Numbered from the stretch's first letter, positions 12,173-19,875 are shown. The stretch is 23,831 nucleotides of DNA from a virus (IMGVR_UViG_3300044644_000126:1-23831); one strand, 5' to 3'. Numbers and translations are program-made. Notes: generated by a model from the sequence alone, not told the origin.

Positions 12173-12343
12173 ATGAAAACATATATGACAAAGTATTTAA
12201 TAACTTACTGGACAGAAAGAAATGATGAAGCAACAGATGTAGAATTAGAAATCTATGCTTACAATGAAATAGATGCACAAAGAAAATTCTATGATATGAA
12301 TATAGTACATAAGAAAATAGAAAGCGTAAAAGAATTGGTTTAA
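12173..12343 (+). CDS. 56-residue hypothetical with its own promoter and terminator
   Basis: It starts 17 bases after the -7 box of promoter 3 and ends TAA 12341-12343, 23 bases before a strong terminator, so it is a one-gene transcription unit between the packaging and tail modules. The product (M-K-T-Y-M-T-K-Y-L-I-T-Y-W-T-E-R) has a beta-beta-alpha look, with E-L-E-I-Y-A-Y-N-E-I-D-A-Q-R-K-F-Y. This resembles small single-domain regulators or inhibitors, but I recognise no family. Its early-type promoter in the middle of late genes makes it a candidate for a regulatory or host-directed role. Confidence 0.68.
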   Translation: MKTYMTKYLITYWTERNDEATDVELEIYAYNEIDAQRKFYDMNIVHKKIESVKELV

Positions 12344-12366
12344 ATTTAGGTTAATAATGGTTGAAG

Positions 12367-12400
12367 AAAGACTTGCAGAAATGTAGGTCTTTTTTCTTTT
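12367..12400 (+). terminator. Strong terminator before the tail module
   Basis: An 11-bp stem (12367-12377 with 12382-12392, including two G-T pairs) is capped by the stable GAAA tetraloop (12378-12381). A T-rich tail follows (through 12395, then C and more T). This is the best hairpin in the window. Confidence 0.88.
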
Positions 12401-12462
12401 TAATAGCTTTGCTATTTAGTTTAATACAATTTAGACTTTATTTTATTTTTAAATAAAAAACA
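12401..12462 (+). promoter_or_regulatory. Leader of the tail module
   Basis: It contains a short inverted repeat AATAGC (12402-12407) / GCTATT (12411-12416). It ends with a TTTTATTTTTAAATAAAAA block (12441-12459) that recurs at 22972-22990 at almost the same distance from a start codon. No TANNTTTG is present. Since a terminator stands just upstream, a late promoter is expected here; the shared block is a candidate for it or for a translation enhancer. Confidence 0.5.
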
Positions 12463-13140
12463 ATGAAGTTACAGATTACAATACCAACAAGTTTAGATGA
12501 AATAACATTAGAACAATATCAAAAGTTTTTATCTATTGCAAAAGATAATCCTGATGGTGAGTTTCTTCAACACAAGATGGTAGAAATATTTTGTGGTATA
12601 GATTTAAAGAATGCTGCTAAAATAAGTTACAAAGATGTTAATGAAATAACAACTAACTTATCAAATCTATTCAATCAAAAGTATGATTTGAAAAGAACAT
12701 TTAAATTAGGCAATACTGAATTTGGATTTATAACCAACCTTGATGAAATAACATTAGGTGAATATACTGATTTAGATAAATACATATGTGATTGGGATAA
12801 GATGCATAATGCAATGGCAGTATTATACAGACCAATTACAAAGAAGCTAAAAGACAAATATCAAATAGAAGAATACAATGGTAGTTATACTTATTGTGAT
12901 GCTATGAAGTATATGCCACTTGATGTAGCATTAGGTGCAGTGGTTTTTTTTTACAATTTAGGCAACGAATTGTTGAAGTCTACGATACACTATTTGGAGA
13001 ACAACAAGGAGTTTCAGAATATAGTAAACAATCACAATTTGGAAGTAAATGGGGTTGGTATTCATCATTCTATGCTCTTGCTCAAGGAGATGTTAGAAGA
13101 TTTGAAGATGTTTCCAGACTTCGATTATCAGTTGCATTAA
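12463..13140 (+). CDS. Tail assembly chaperone, short form
   Basis: The zero-frame product is 225 residues: M-K-L-Q-I-T-I-P-T-S-L-D-E-I-T-L-E-Q-Y-Q-K-F-L. The repeated phrase L-D-E-I-T-L-x-E-Y (residues 11-19 and about 91-99) is typical of tail-chaperone-like proteins of Bacteroidota phages. After V-F-F-Y-N-L-G-N-E-L-L-K the frame continues for another 62 residues that overlap the -1 frame described separately. It is the first gene of the tail module. By analogy with lambda gpG it would bind the tape measure during tail assembly. The identification rests on gene order, the frameshift signal and the pattern, not on a catalytic motif. Confidence 0.72.
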   Translation: MKLQITIPTSLDEITLEQYQKFLSIAKDNPDGEFLQHKMVEIFCGIDLKNAAKISYKDVNEITTNLSNLFNQKYDLKRTFKLGNTEFGFITNLDEITLGEYTDLDKYICDWDKMHNAMAVLYRPITKKLKDKYQIEEYNGSYTYCDAMKYMPLDVALGAVVFFYNLGNELLKSTIHYLENNKEFQNIVNNHNLEVNGVGIHHSMLLLKEMLEDLKMFPDFDYQLH

Positions 13141-13202
13141 CATTTTTAACATTTGAAAAAGAAAAGAACCAAATAGAAACAGAATTAATAAGAAGTAAAT
13201 AA
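12463..13202 (+). CDS. Tail assembly chaperone, -1 frameshift long form
   Basis: Reading 163 zero-frame codons to 12951 and slipping back one base gives 83 more residues, ending TAA 13200-13202; the total is 246. The -1 extension is a well-formed protein segment: I-V-E-V-Y-D-T-L-F-G-E-Q-Q-G, then F-G-S-K-W-G-W-Y-S-S-F-Y-A-L-A and D-V-R-R-F-E-D-V-S-R-L. It finishes in a charged helix. The -1 frame is open from 12924 (TGA at 12921-12923) and has no ATG, GTG or TTG codon, so it cannot easily start on its own. Its stop overlaps the ATG of the next gene (TAATG), the local norm, whereas the zero-frame stop leaves a 61-base gap. This mirrors the gpG/gpGT pair of lambda. The slip itself is inferred. 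Confidence 0.8.
12945..12951 (+). promoter_or_regulatory. Slippery site for -1 ribosomal frameshift
   Basis: The zero frame reads GTT TTT TTT TAC from 12943, in a run of nine T (12944-12952). The heptamer T-TTT-TTT at 12945-12951 fits X-XXY-YYZ, so both tRNAs re-pair perfectly after a -1 slip. A weak stem CAAC (12963-12966) / GTTG (12972-12975) lies 11 bases downstream and might help; no strong pseudoknot is evident by eye. Polymerase slippage on T9 is an alternative mechanism with the same outcome. Confidence 0.75.
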
Positions 13203-13669
13203 TGAAAGGATTTTATCAAATAACAACAGCAATAAAAGACCAACTATATAAAGATGTATTTGTTAATACAGTTTCTTCAGGTGATATATTTGAAATTGAT
13301 TTAAACAAGCAAACTATATTTCCTTTATCACATATAATTGTAAACAATGCAACATACAATGGCAACACTTGGTTATTTAATATATCAGTTCTATGTATGG
13401 ATGTTGTTGACTTTAGTAAGACTGAACAAACAGACCAGTTTTTAACAAATGATAATGAACAAGATGTTTTGCACACACAACTAATGGTTATTAATAGATT
13501 ATTAGAAGTATTAAGACGTGGAAGTTTATTTGATGATTTATATCAATTACAAGGTACACCTAATTGTGAACCATTTGTAGATAGATTTGAAAACAAGATA
13601 GCTGGTTGGACAGTTACATTTGATGTTGTAGTTGCTAATGAAATGACTGCTTGTGAAAATGAATGCTAA
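13202..13669 (+). CDS. Tail completion/terminator-like protein
   Basis: A 155-residue protein beginning M-K-G-F-Y-Q-I-T-T-A-I-K-D-Q-L. The centre I-F-P-L-S-H-I-I-V-N-N-A-T-Y and later F-V-D-R-F-E-N-K-I-A-G-W-T-V-T-F-D-V match a conserved group I know in Bacteroidota phages, located beside the chaperone. The beta-rich end and the size fit a tail-terminator or neck protein that caps the tail tube, but this role is inferred from position. The ATG overlaps the stop of the frameshift product by one base, so its translation may be coupled to frameshifting ribosomes. Confidence 0.68.
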   Translation: MKGFYQITTAIKDQLYKDVFVNTVSSGDIFEIDLNKQTIFPLSHIIVNNATYNGNTWLFNISVLCMDVVDFSKTEQTDQFLTNDNEQDVLHTQLMVINRLLEVLRRGSLFDDLYQLQGTPNCEPFVDRFENKIAGWTVTFDVVVANEMTACENEC

Positions 13670-14219
13670 TAATTTAACATCAACTAAAGAAGTTTTAGAA
13701 GCATATAAAAAATATGTTATTCAACAAGCAAGAAGCAATCTTTCAAAAAGCAATAAGAACGTTTCTAAACAACTTTATAATCAAATCAAAGGTGAAATAC
13801 TATATGAGAATAATTATTTCTTATTAGGGTTTAGTATGCCTGATTATGGCTTTTATCAAGATGAAGGTGTTAAAGGTGCAGACCCAACACAAGTATCAAA
13901 GAATGCAAAGATAAAAGGACAACAAGCACCAAATAGTAGATTTAAATTTAAAAGAAGAATACCTTCAGCACCATTTGAACAATGGGCAAAGTTTAGAAAC
14001 ATAAGATTACGTGATGCAAAAGGTAAATTTGCAAAAGGCAATTATAAATCAATAGGTTATATTATAGCTAAAAATGTATGGGCAAGGGGAATTAAACCTT
14101 CTTTATTTTTTACAAAACCATTTGAAGCTGGATATAAGAAATACATAGATACAGATTTAATAAAAGCATTTGGTGACGATATAGAAACATTAATAGATTA
14201 CACAATAACAAATAAATAA
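13659..14219 (+). CDS. HK97 gp10-like tail/neck protein
   Basis: I prefer ATG 13659 over the in-frame GTG 13653, giving 186 residues and an 11-base overlap with the preceding gene. G-F-S-M-P-D-Y-G-F-Y-Q-D-E-G-V-K-G-A-D resembles the signature of the HK97-gp10 family (Y-x-x-F-x-E-x-G). A basic segment follows (K-F-K-R-R-I-P-S-A-P-F-E-Q-W) and then S-L-F-F-T-K-P-F-E-A-G-Y, where gp10-like proteins have P-F-x-x-P. The family joins head and tail or forms tail components. Its place between the tail terminator-like and large tail genes agrees. Confidence 0.65.
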   Translation: MNANNLTSTKEVLEAYKKYVIQQARSNLSKSNKNVSKQLYNQIKGEILYENNYFLLGFSMPDYGFYQDEGVKGADPTQVSKNAKIKGQQAPNSRFKFKRRIPSAPFEQWAKFRNIRLRDAKGKFAKGNYKSIGYIIAKNVWARGIKPSLFFTKPFEAGYKKYIDTDLIKAFGDDIETLIDYTITNK

Positions 14220-14220
14220 A

Positions 14221-15309
14221 ATGGAAGTAATATTTGTAAGAAGCCCATATTTTATACAAGTAGATGAAGCAAGTCAACTTGAAAGTAAAGTTGAATTATT
14301 TATATGGCACAAAGGTGAAACTGAACCAGCAACTTCAACTTATACTTTAAGTAAGAAAGCAGCATCAACTACACAAACTAATAACATTTACAATATATCT
14401 AATTATGTTAAAGAGTTTATAAATATAATTAATCCAGTATTTGTTTTATCAGCTATTGAAGAAAATACAGATAATTGGTGCTATGTTAAAGTTAAAAGAT
14501 ATTATTCAACTACTGCTAATAATCCTTCACCAACTTTATTAGATACAACAACTTATGTTGCTTTAAATGGATATACAAATTATTTAGATGGTTATAATAA
14601 TTTAGATGATAATGAATTTATACCTTTTACTGTTTTAGATGAAGCCAAAACACATAAATATAGTTTAGACAATACTTTTTATCTTAATTTTTATATAAAT
14701 TATTTAAATGATACTGATGTTTATTCTGTTGTTTATAGTGATTTAAATAATGCAAATTTTATTACTAATGAAATATTAAATGGCGATGCAGAAACACAAT
14801 ATATTTTTAAAGTACCAATTACTAAAAACGATATAGATTATTTAGAAGGTAATAAAGTATCTATTATAAAAAATGAAACAACATTAATTACTTATGTTTT
14901 TAAAACAGAATGTGAAAATAAATATACACCTATGTTATGTTCATTTATAAATAGATTTGGTGGTTGGGATTTTATTACATTCTTTAAAGCAAGAATTGAA
15001 AATTGGGAAGTTAAAAATAAAGAATATCAATTATTGCCAGATGATGTAGCTTATAACATATTAAGAGGTCAAAGTAAAGCATTTAACTATGAAGCAAAAC
15101 AATCTGTTAAAATAAATACAGGTTGGGTTGAAGAAAGCTACAATGAACTTATAAAAGATTTAATGACTTCAGAAACTATTTTATTAGATAATAAACCAGT
15201 TAAATTAAAAACAATGACAACTGATTTAAAAAATTCTTTGCAAGATAAGATGATTAACTACCAAATAGAATTTGAATACAATTACAATCAAATTAACAAT
15301 GTAATCTAA
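14221..15309 (+). CDS. Tail/baseplate structural protein
   Basis: A 362-residue, beta-rich, aromatic protein. The best landmark is C-S-F-I-N-R-F-G-G-W-D-F-I-T-F-F-K-A at 240-257, a block I recognise from Bacteroidota phage tail proteins. The N-terminal part (V-I-F-V-R-S-P-Y-F-I-Q-V-D-E, L-F-I-W-H-K-G) suggests a series of beta sandwiches. It is coupled to the next, larger gene by TAATG, and both lie between the neck genes and the tape measure. A baseplate or tail-tip role fits. No enzymatic motif is seen. The family is recognised but its precise place in the virion is not known to me. Confidence 0.62.
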   Translation: MEVIFVRSPYFIQVDEASQLESKVELFIWHKGETEPATSTYTLSKKAASTTQTNNIYNISNYVKEFINIINPVFVLSAIEENTDNWCYVKVKRYYSTTANNPSPTLLDTTTYVALNGYTNYLDGYNNLDDNEFIPFTVLDEAKTHKYSLDNTFYLNFYINYLNDTDVYSVVYSDLNNANFITNEILNGDAETQYIFKVPITKNDIDYLEGNKVSIIKNETTLITYVFKTECENKYTPMLCSFINRFGGWDFITFFKARIENWEVKNKEYQLLPDDVAYNILRGQSKAFNYEAKQSVKINTGWVEESYNELIKDLMTSETILLDNKPVKLKTMTTDLKNSLQDKMINYQIEFEYNYNQINNVI

Positions 15310-17858
15310 TGGAATTATATATTCAAACATCACAAGTATTTGATAGTGGTATAAATGAAGATATTGGAAATATAGGTATTTATGATACTACAAAATCTTG
15401 GAATACTGACCAATGGGCAAATTATTATATTTATATATTATCTGGTACTGGGCAAGGTTCTCTTTTTAAAATATTTAATAATAGTAATGATTTTATTTAT
15501 TTTGAAGAAATAGCAGATTTTAATTTAGATGAAACTTCTGTTTATCAAATTATAGATTTTACTTATAAAAGAGTTGAAATGTTTCAAGATGAAAAAGTTT
15601 CAGTAACTTCTACTATACAAAATTATTCAGATATTGGTAAACTATTTACAGACTATTCACAATCATTTACTATACCAGCATCACCAACAAATAATGCTAT
15701 ATTTTCACATTGGTATGATAATGCAGTTGATAATGGCTACGATGCAAGAATAAGATATAGTGCATATATTGAAATAGAAACAATACCATTTCGTGAAGGT
15801 AATGTACAATTAGAAAAAGCAAATAAAAAGAATGCTTACATTGAAAGTTATACACTTACATTCTATGGAAACTTAACACAATTAAAAGATAAGTTTGGTG
15901 AAGATAAATTAAATAGTTTAGATTTTAGTTCTTTAAATCATACTTATAATGCTGCAAGTGTTATTGGTTATATAAATACAAATCTTGGTGGTTTAACATA
16001 TCCATTAATTGGTAATACAAGAAAGTTTGAATATAAAACTGCATCTTCTTTTGATGTAACTACAAATACAGGTGCTATTAATTGGGATGATTTATTTCCA
16101 GCAGTACCTATAACAACTATATTAGATTTTATAGAAGCAAAATATGGAATAACATTTACAGGTAATTTTTTAGGATATAATCAATTTAGCAAGTTGCAAA
16201 TGCTATTAAAAAATAGTGAATTACCAAGAGCATACAATGCTGGAATTAATTTTGTACCTAATAGATTTGTTCATACACAAAGTGGATTACCTGATAGCTT
16301 TCCAGAATATAATGCAACAACAAATTTAATAACAACAGATTGGGATAGTACTCGATTTGCAAACTATTTATTAAACACAGGTAAGCGAATTATAATTAGA
16401 TTTAAAACAACACCAAATAGTGGATTTACTGCAACTAATTATAGAGTAGATTTATATCAAGATGGTGTACTTTATAAAACATTTGATAATTTAGTAGGAA
16501 CAACTGATGTAACATTATATAGTCAAACAAGAAATGAAGACCCAGTAGAACATTCATATTATATAAAAGTTTCAGCATTAGGTGCTTTTAATTTTAAAGG
16601 TCAAGTAATTTATATTCGTAGAGGTGGTGGTCAAGATTACACAACTGATGGTTTTAATTATACTTCAGGTGGTGCAACAGGTCAATCATTTTCAGCAATA
16701 CAAAATGTTGTTAATTATGTACCAGATATTAAAGTTGCAGATTTCTTTATGGGATTAGTTAAAATGTTTAATTTAATTATCACACCAATTAACGCAACTA
16801 CATTTAAATTAGAACCATTAGAATTATATTATCAAGCTGGTCAAATAAAAGATTTAACACCATTTATTTATGCTGAAGAATTAGATATTGAAAAGCCAAA
16901 ACTATTTAAATCAATAGAGTTTAAATATGAAAATTCAGAAAATATTTTAAACAATGCTTTTAGAGGTTTATTCAATAGAGAATATGGTGATTTAACTTTT
17001 GATAGTGCTTCAATTTCTGAAAGTAGTAAGTATGAAATTAAAATTCCATTTGAGAATGTAATGTGGGAAAGAGCAACAGGATATAATTTTCAAACTGCTA
17101 CATTATTAAACAAAGATTTACAAAGTTATACACCTAAACCAATATTGATGTATAACAATGGTTTAACCGATGTTTCTGCTTTTCCTATAAAAATTTATAA
17201 TGGAAGTACTTACACAAACGTAAATAACTATGTTAGATTTAGTAATGAAATAAATACAGGTGCAACTGATTTAAGTTATTTATATTCTTTAAATTTTGGT
17301 AATGAAATATCATCTTGGTATTTAATAAATTCACCACAAGGTTTATACAAAAGGCATTACGAACAATATATTGCAAATCTTTATAATCAAAAGACAAGGG
17401 TTTTAAAAGCAAAAGCAAAATTAGAACCACAAAATTTAACTAACTTAAGATTAAATAATAGAATTGTAATAAGAGATAACAGATATATTATAAATTCATT
17501 TACTACTGATTTAACAACTGGTGAAGCAAACTTTGAATTGATAAATGATTATAGAGTATTAGGTTTTAATAGTGTTGGATATAGATTTGCAAACATAGAA
17601 ATGTTAAACGTAGATAAAAATCCACAAGAAGTTCAAATAGATATTTATTTAGGAATGTTTAAAGAGTTTACAATAAATTCTTTGTCAGGTTTTATATCAA
17701 CAATAAAAACTGGAACATATTATAATGATGAAAGTATGATTGTTACAATAGCTGCAAATGGAACTGCTGCTGAAAGAACTGAAAATGTAAGTATAACGTT
17801 TACAGATTTTGACAATAATGATTTAACAATAGAAATTCCAATAACACAAGAACCATAA
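15309..17858 (+). CDS. Large tail-tip/baseplate protein with BACON-like C-terminus
   Basis: An 849-residue protein, the largest in the window. Residues around 90-130 (V-E-M-F-Q-D-E-K-V-S-V-T-S-T-I-Q-N-Y then F-T-D-Y-S-Q-S-F-T-I-P-A-S) match a conserved block of Bacteroidota phage tail proteins. The middle is beta-rich with many Asn, Thr and Tyr, as in adsorption proteins. The last 75 residues (about 775-849) look like a BACON domain: I-V-T-I-A-A-N-G-T, A-A-E-R-T-E-N-V-S-I-T-F and the final I-E-I-P-I-T-Q-E-P. BACON domains are thought to bind carbohydrate or mucin, so this end may touch the cell surface. It is coupled to genes on both sides. Confidence 0.68.
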   Translation: MELYIQTSQVFDSGINEDIGNIGIYDTTKSWNTDQWANYYIYILSGTGQGSLFKIFNNSNDFIYFEEIADFNLDETSVYQIIDFTYKRVEMFQDEKVSVTSTIQNYSDIGKLFTDYSQSFTIPASPTNNAIFSHWYDNAVDNGYDARIRYSAYIEIETIPFREGNVQLEKANKKNAYIESYTLTFYGNLTQLKDKFGEDKLNSLDFSSLNHTYNAASVIGYINTNLGGLTYPLIGNTRKFEYKTASSFDVTTNTGAINWDDLFPAVPITTILDFIEAKYGITFTGNFLGYNQFSKLQMLLKNSELPRAYNAGINFVPNRFVHTQSGLPDSFPEYNATTNLITTDWDSTRFANYLLNTGKRIIIRFKTTPNSGFTATNYRVDLYQDGVLYKTFDNLVGTTDVTLYSQTRNEDPVEHSYYIKVSALGAFNFKGQVIYIRRGGGQDYTTDGFNYTSGGATGQSFSAIQNVVNYVPDIKVADFFMGLVKMFNLIITPINATTFKLEPLELYYQAGQIKDLTPFIYAEELDIEKPKLFKSIEFKYENSENILNNAFRGLFNREYGDLTFDSASISESSKYEIKIPFENVMWERATGYNFQTATLLNKDLQSYTPKPILMYNNGLTDVSAFPIKIYNGSTYTNVNNYVRFSNEINTGATDLSYLYSLNFGNEISSWYLINSPQGLYKRHYEQYIANLYNQKTRVLKAKAKLEPQNLTNLRLNNRIVIRDNRYIINSFTTDLTTGEANFELINDYRVLGFNSVGYRFANIEMLNVDKNPQEVQIDIYLGMFKEFTINSLSGFISTIKTGTYYNDESMIVTIAANGTAAERTENVSITFTDFDNNDLTIEIPITQEP

Positions 17859-18019
17859 TGATAAAGTTAATACTTGAAATGTTACAATTAGATGAACATT
17901 ACGGACAATCAGAAACAATAGAAATTGCAAAAGGCAAATATGAATTACCAGCAACATTTTCAGGTACATTAAAGCAATTTAAACGACAAATAAAAGAAAG
18001 AAAAAATGGCAGAAACTAA
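17858..18019 (+). CDS. Small protein before the tape measure
   Basis: The 53-residue product is M-I-K-L-I-L-E-M-L-Q-L-D-E-H-Y-G at its start and basic at its end (K-Q-F-K-R-Q-I-K-E-R-K-N). ATG 17858 overlaps the previous stop (TAATG) and the stop overlaps the tape measure by 14 bases, so it is locked between two tail genes. No family is recognised. Confidence 0.6.
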   Translation: MIKLILEMLQLDEHYGQSETIEIAKGKYELPATFSGTLKQFKRQIKERKNGRN

Positions 18020-19814
18020 AACTGTAAATTTAGAAGTTAATTCTAATTTAGCACAAACTGAACAAGCAGTTACTTCATTAAGAAGTGAATTAAGAAAAGC
18101 ACAAGCAGAGGTTGCTGCTATGAGTGACAAATTTGGTGCAGCATCAAAAGAAGCTATTGAAGCAGCCAAAAGAGCAGCTGATTTAAAAGACAGAATAGGT
18201 GATGCAAAAGATTTAACTGATGCATTTAATCCTGATGCAAAATTTAAAGCATTAGCTGGTGCTGCAAATATTGCTGCTGGTGCATTAGCTGGTTTTGAAG
18301 GTGCAATGGGTTTAGTTGGTGTACAGTCTGAAGATGCACAACAAGCTATTTTAAAAGTTCAATCAGCATTAGCAGTATCACAAGGTTTAGATGTATTACA
18401 ACAAATTCCTGATACATTTAGAAATATTAAAGCAGTTGCAGTTAATGCTTTTGGGGCAATTAAAGGTGCTATTGGTGCAACAGGAATAGGTTTATTAGTT
18501 GTTGCTTTAGGTGCTTTATATGCTAATTGGGATGCATTAAAAAATTTAGTTGGTGAAAGTATTCCAGCATTAAAAGAAGGTACTAAACAATTTGATAAAT
18601 TAAAAGAAGTATTTTTTGGTGTAGGTAATGCAATAGTTCAATATTTATTAACACCATTTAAATCAGTTTTAAAAATATTACAATTAGATTTTAAAGGTGC
18701 TATAAATGAAATTAAAAAAGGTTATGATGTAATTGGTAATTATGAAAAAGGTGCTGCAAAAGAAAGACAAGACCAAAATGATGCTTATGCAAAAGCAAGA
18801 TTAGAAAAACGAATTAAGGATAAAGAAAATGAAATTGCAGTAGCTAAAGCATTAGGTAATGATACTTATAATTTAGAAAAAGATAATCTACATAGAAAGC
18901 TACTTTTAAATAAAGGCAATCAAGAAGAACTTGAAAAAATAAGACAAGAAGAAAGAGTATTAGATGCTACACATAAAAAAGCATTACAGGATAAACAAAA
19001 AGCACATAATGATGAATTAAAAAAGAAACGTGAAGAAGCATTAGCAGAAGAAAAAAAGAAAAGAGAAGAAGCTGAAAAACAACGTTCTGATGCTGAAAAT
19101 GCAAAAGGTAGAGCAGCAGAAGAAGAATATGAGAAATCAAAACAAAAACATTCAGATGATTTAGAAGAAGAACTAAATAATATGGTTGAGTTTGATGAAA
19201 GGGAAGCTGAAAATGAAAAGAAAAGAAAAGAAAAACAATTAGAGGCAGAAACATTATTTGAACAACAAAAAAATGATGTAATTGCTAAATCAAAAGAAAA
19301 TTTATCAAATATAATATCTGGATTAGAAGCAACAGGAATAGCAAAATCAAAAGCTGGTCAAGCTATTTCAAAAGCTATTGCATTAACACAAATAGGAATT
19401 GATAGTGCAGTTGCAATTTCTAAAGCATCAACATTAGCAAATGCTGAAGGTGTTGCAGCACAATTAGCTTTTCCAACAGTACCTGGAATTGGAACAATAG
19501 CAAGAATAACATCTTATGCTTCTACTGCTTTATCAGTTGCAGCAAATATAGTAAGGGCAAAACAATTACTTTCAAGTGGTGGTAGTGCAAGTGGTTCATC
19601 AAATAGTGGTGGTAGAGGTTCAGCACCAAGTGGTGGTGGTGGTGGTATGTCTCCACAATTTAATGTAGTTGGAAATAGTGGTGTTAATCAATTAGCAGAA
19701 ACAATGCAAGGAAGGTCAGCACAAGCACCAATACAAGCATATGTTGTAGCAAATGATGTAACAACAGCACAAGGTTTAAATAGAAACATAGTAACCAATG
19801 CAAGTTTAGGATAA
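18006..19814 (+). CDS. Tail tape measure protein
   Basis: A 602-residue protein with the composition of a tape measure. The first 70 residues are coiled-coil (L-A-Q-T-E-Q-A-V-T-S-L-R-S-E-L-R-K-A). Ala/Gly-rich hydrophobic segments lie near 83-105 and 143-172 (G-A-I-G-A-T-G-I-G-L-L-V-V-A-L-G-A-L-Y). A very long charged coiled coil spans about 250-440 (E-E-K-K-K-R-E-E-A-E-K-Q-R). A second hydrophobic region lies near 450-520, then a Gly/Ser-rich linker near 524-550. It sets tail length (about 90 nm by the usual rule) and may enter the host envelope on DNA delivery. At 602 aa it is on the short side. Alternative hairpins follow in the downstream gap. Confidence 0.85.
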   Translation: MAETKTVNLEVNSNLAQTEQAVTSLRSELRKAQAEVAAMSDKFGAASKEAIEAAKRAADLKDRIGDAKDLTDAFNPDAKFKALAGAANIAAGALAGFEGAMGLVGVQSEDAQQAILKVQSALAVSQGLDVLQQIPDTFRNIKAVAVNAFGAIKGAIGATGIGLLVVALGALYANWDALKNLVGESIPALKEGTKQFDKLKEVFFGVGNAIVQYLLTPFKSVLKILQLDFKGAINEIKKGYDVIGNYEKGAAKERQDQNDAYAKARLEKRIKDKENEIAVAKALGNDTYNLEKDNLHRKLLLNKGNQEELEKIRQEERVLDATHKKALQDKQKAHNDELKKKREEALAEEKKKREEAEKQRSDAENAKGRAAEEEYEKSKQKHSDDLEEELNNMVEFDEREAENEKKRKEKQLEAETLFEQQKNDVIAKSKENLSNIISGLEATGIAKSKAGQAISKAIALTQIGIDSAVAISKASTLANAEGVAAQLAFPTVPGIGTIARITSYASTALSVAANIVRAKQLLSSGGSASGSSNSGGRGSAPSGGGGGMSPQFNVVGNSGVNQLAETMQGRSAQAPIQAYVVANDVTTAQGLNRNIVTNASLG

Positions 19815-19817
19815 TGT

Positions 19818-19848
19818 TAGTTAAAAGTATCATTAACTATGTTTTTTT
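19818..19848 (+). terminator. Weak terminator hairpin after tape measure
   Basis: TAGTTAA (19818-19824) and TTAACTA (19833-19839) form a 7-bp stem with an 8-base loop. T and G follow, then seven T (19842-19848). The stem is A/T-rich and only moderately stable. Its right half and loop are shared with the alternative inverted repeat at 19825-19863. Confidence 0.6.
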
Positions 19849-19863
19849 GACTTAATGATACTT
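19825..19863. repeat. 12-bp perfect inverted repeat overlapping the terminator
   Basis: AAGTATCATTAA (19825-19836) and TTAATGATACTT (19852-19863) are exact reverse complements around a 15-base loop that contains the T-tract. Forming this longer stem would break the 19818-19839 hairpin, as in attenuators. It could instead be a protein-binding site. Confidence 0.6.
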
Positions 19864-19875
19864 ATTTAAAACAAA

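Noticed and set aside
13131-13155. TTAAC...TTTTTAAC sequence resembling the inverted GTTAAA block
   Set aside because: The spacing is 9 bp rather than 11, no TANNTTTG follows at 22 bp, and the site lies in the coding end of the frameshift product.
13653-13658. GTG start for the gp10-like gene
   Set aside because: ATG 13659 is two codons downstream and agrees with the ATG use of the other genes.
17582-17592. TAGATTTG, a perfect -7 box
   Set aside because: It is inside the large tail gene with no half-site block upstream; chance matches are expected in A/T-rich coding DNA.
18967-19254. 95-codon open frame on the - strand opposite the tape measure
   Set aside because: It is almost only Leu, Phe and His, an antisense shadow of the Lys/Glu-rich coiled coil.
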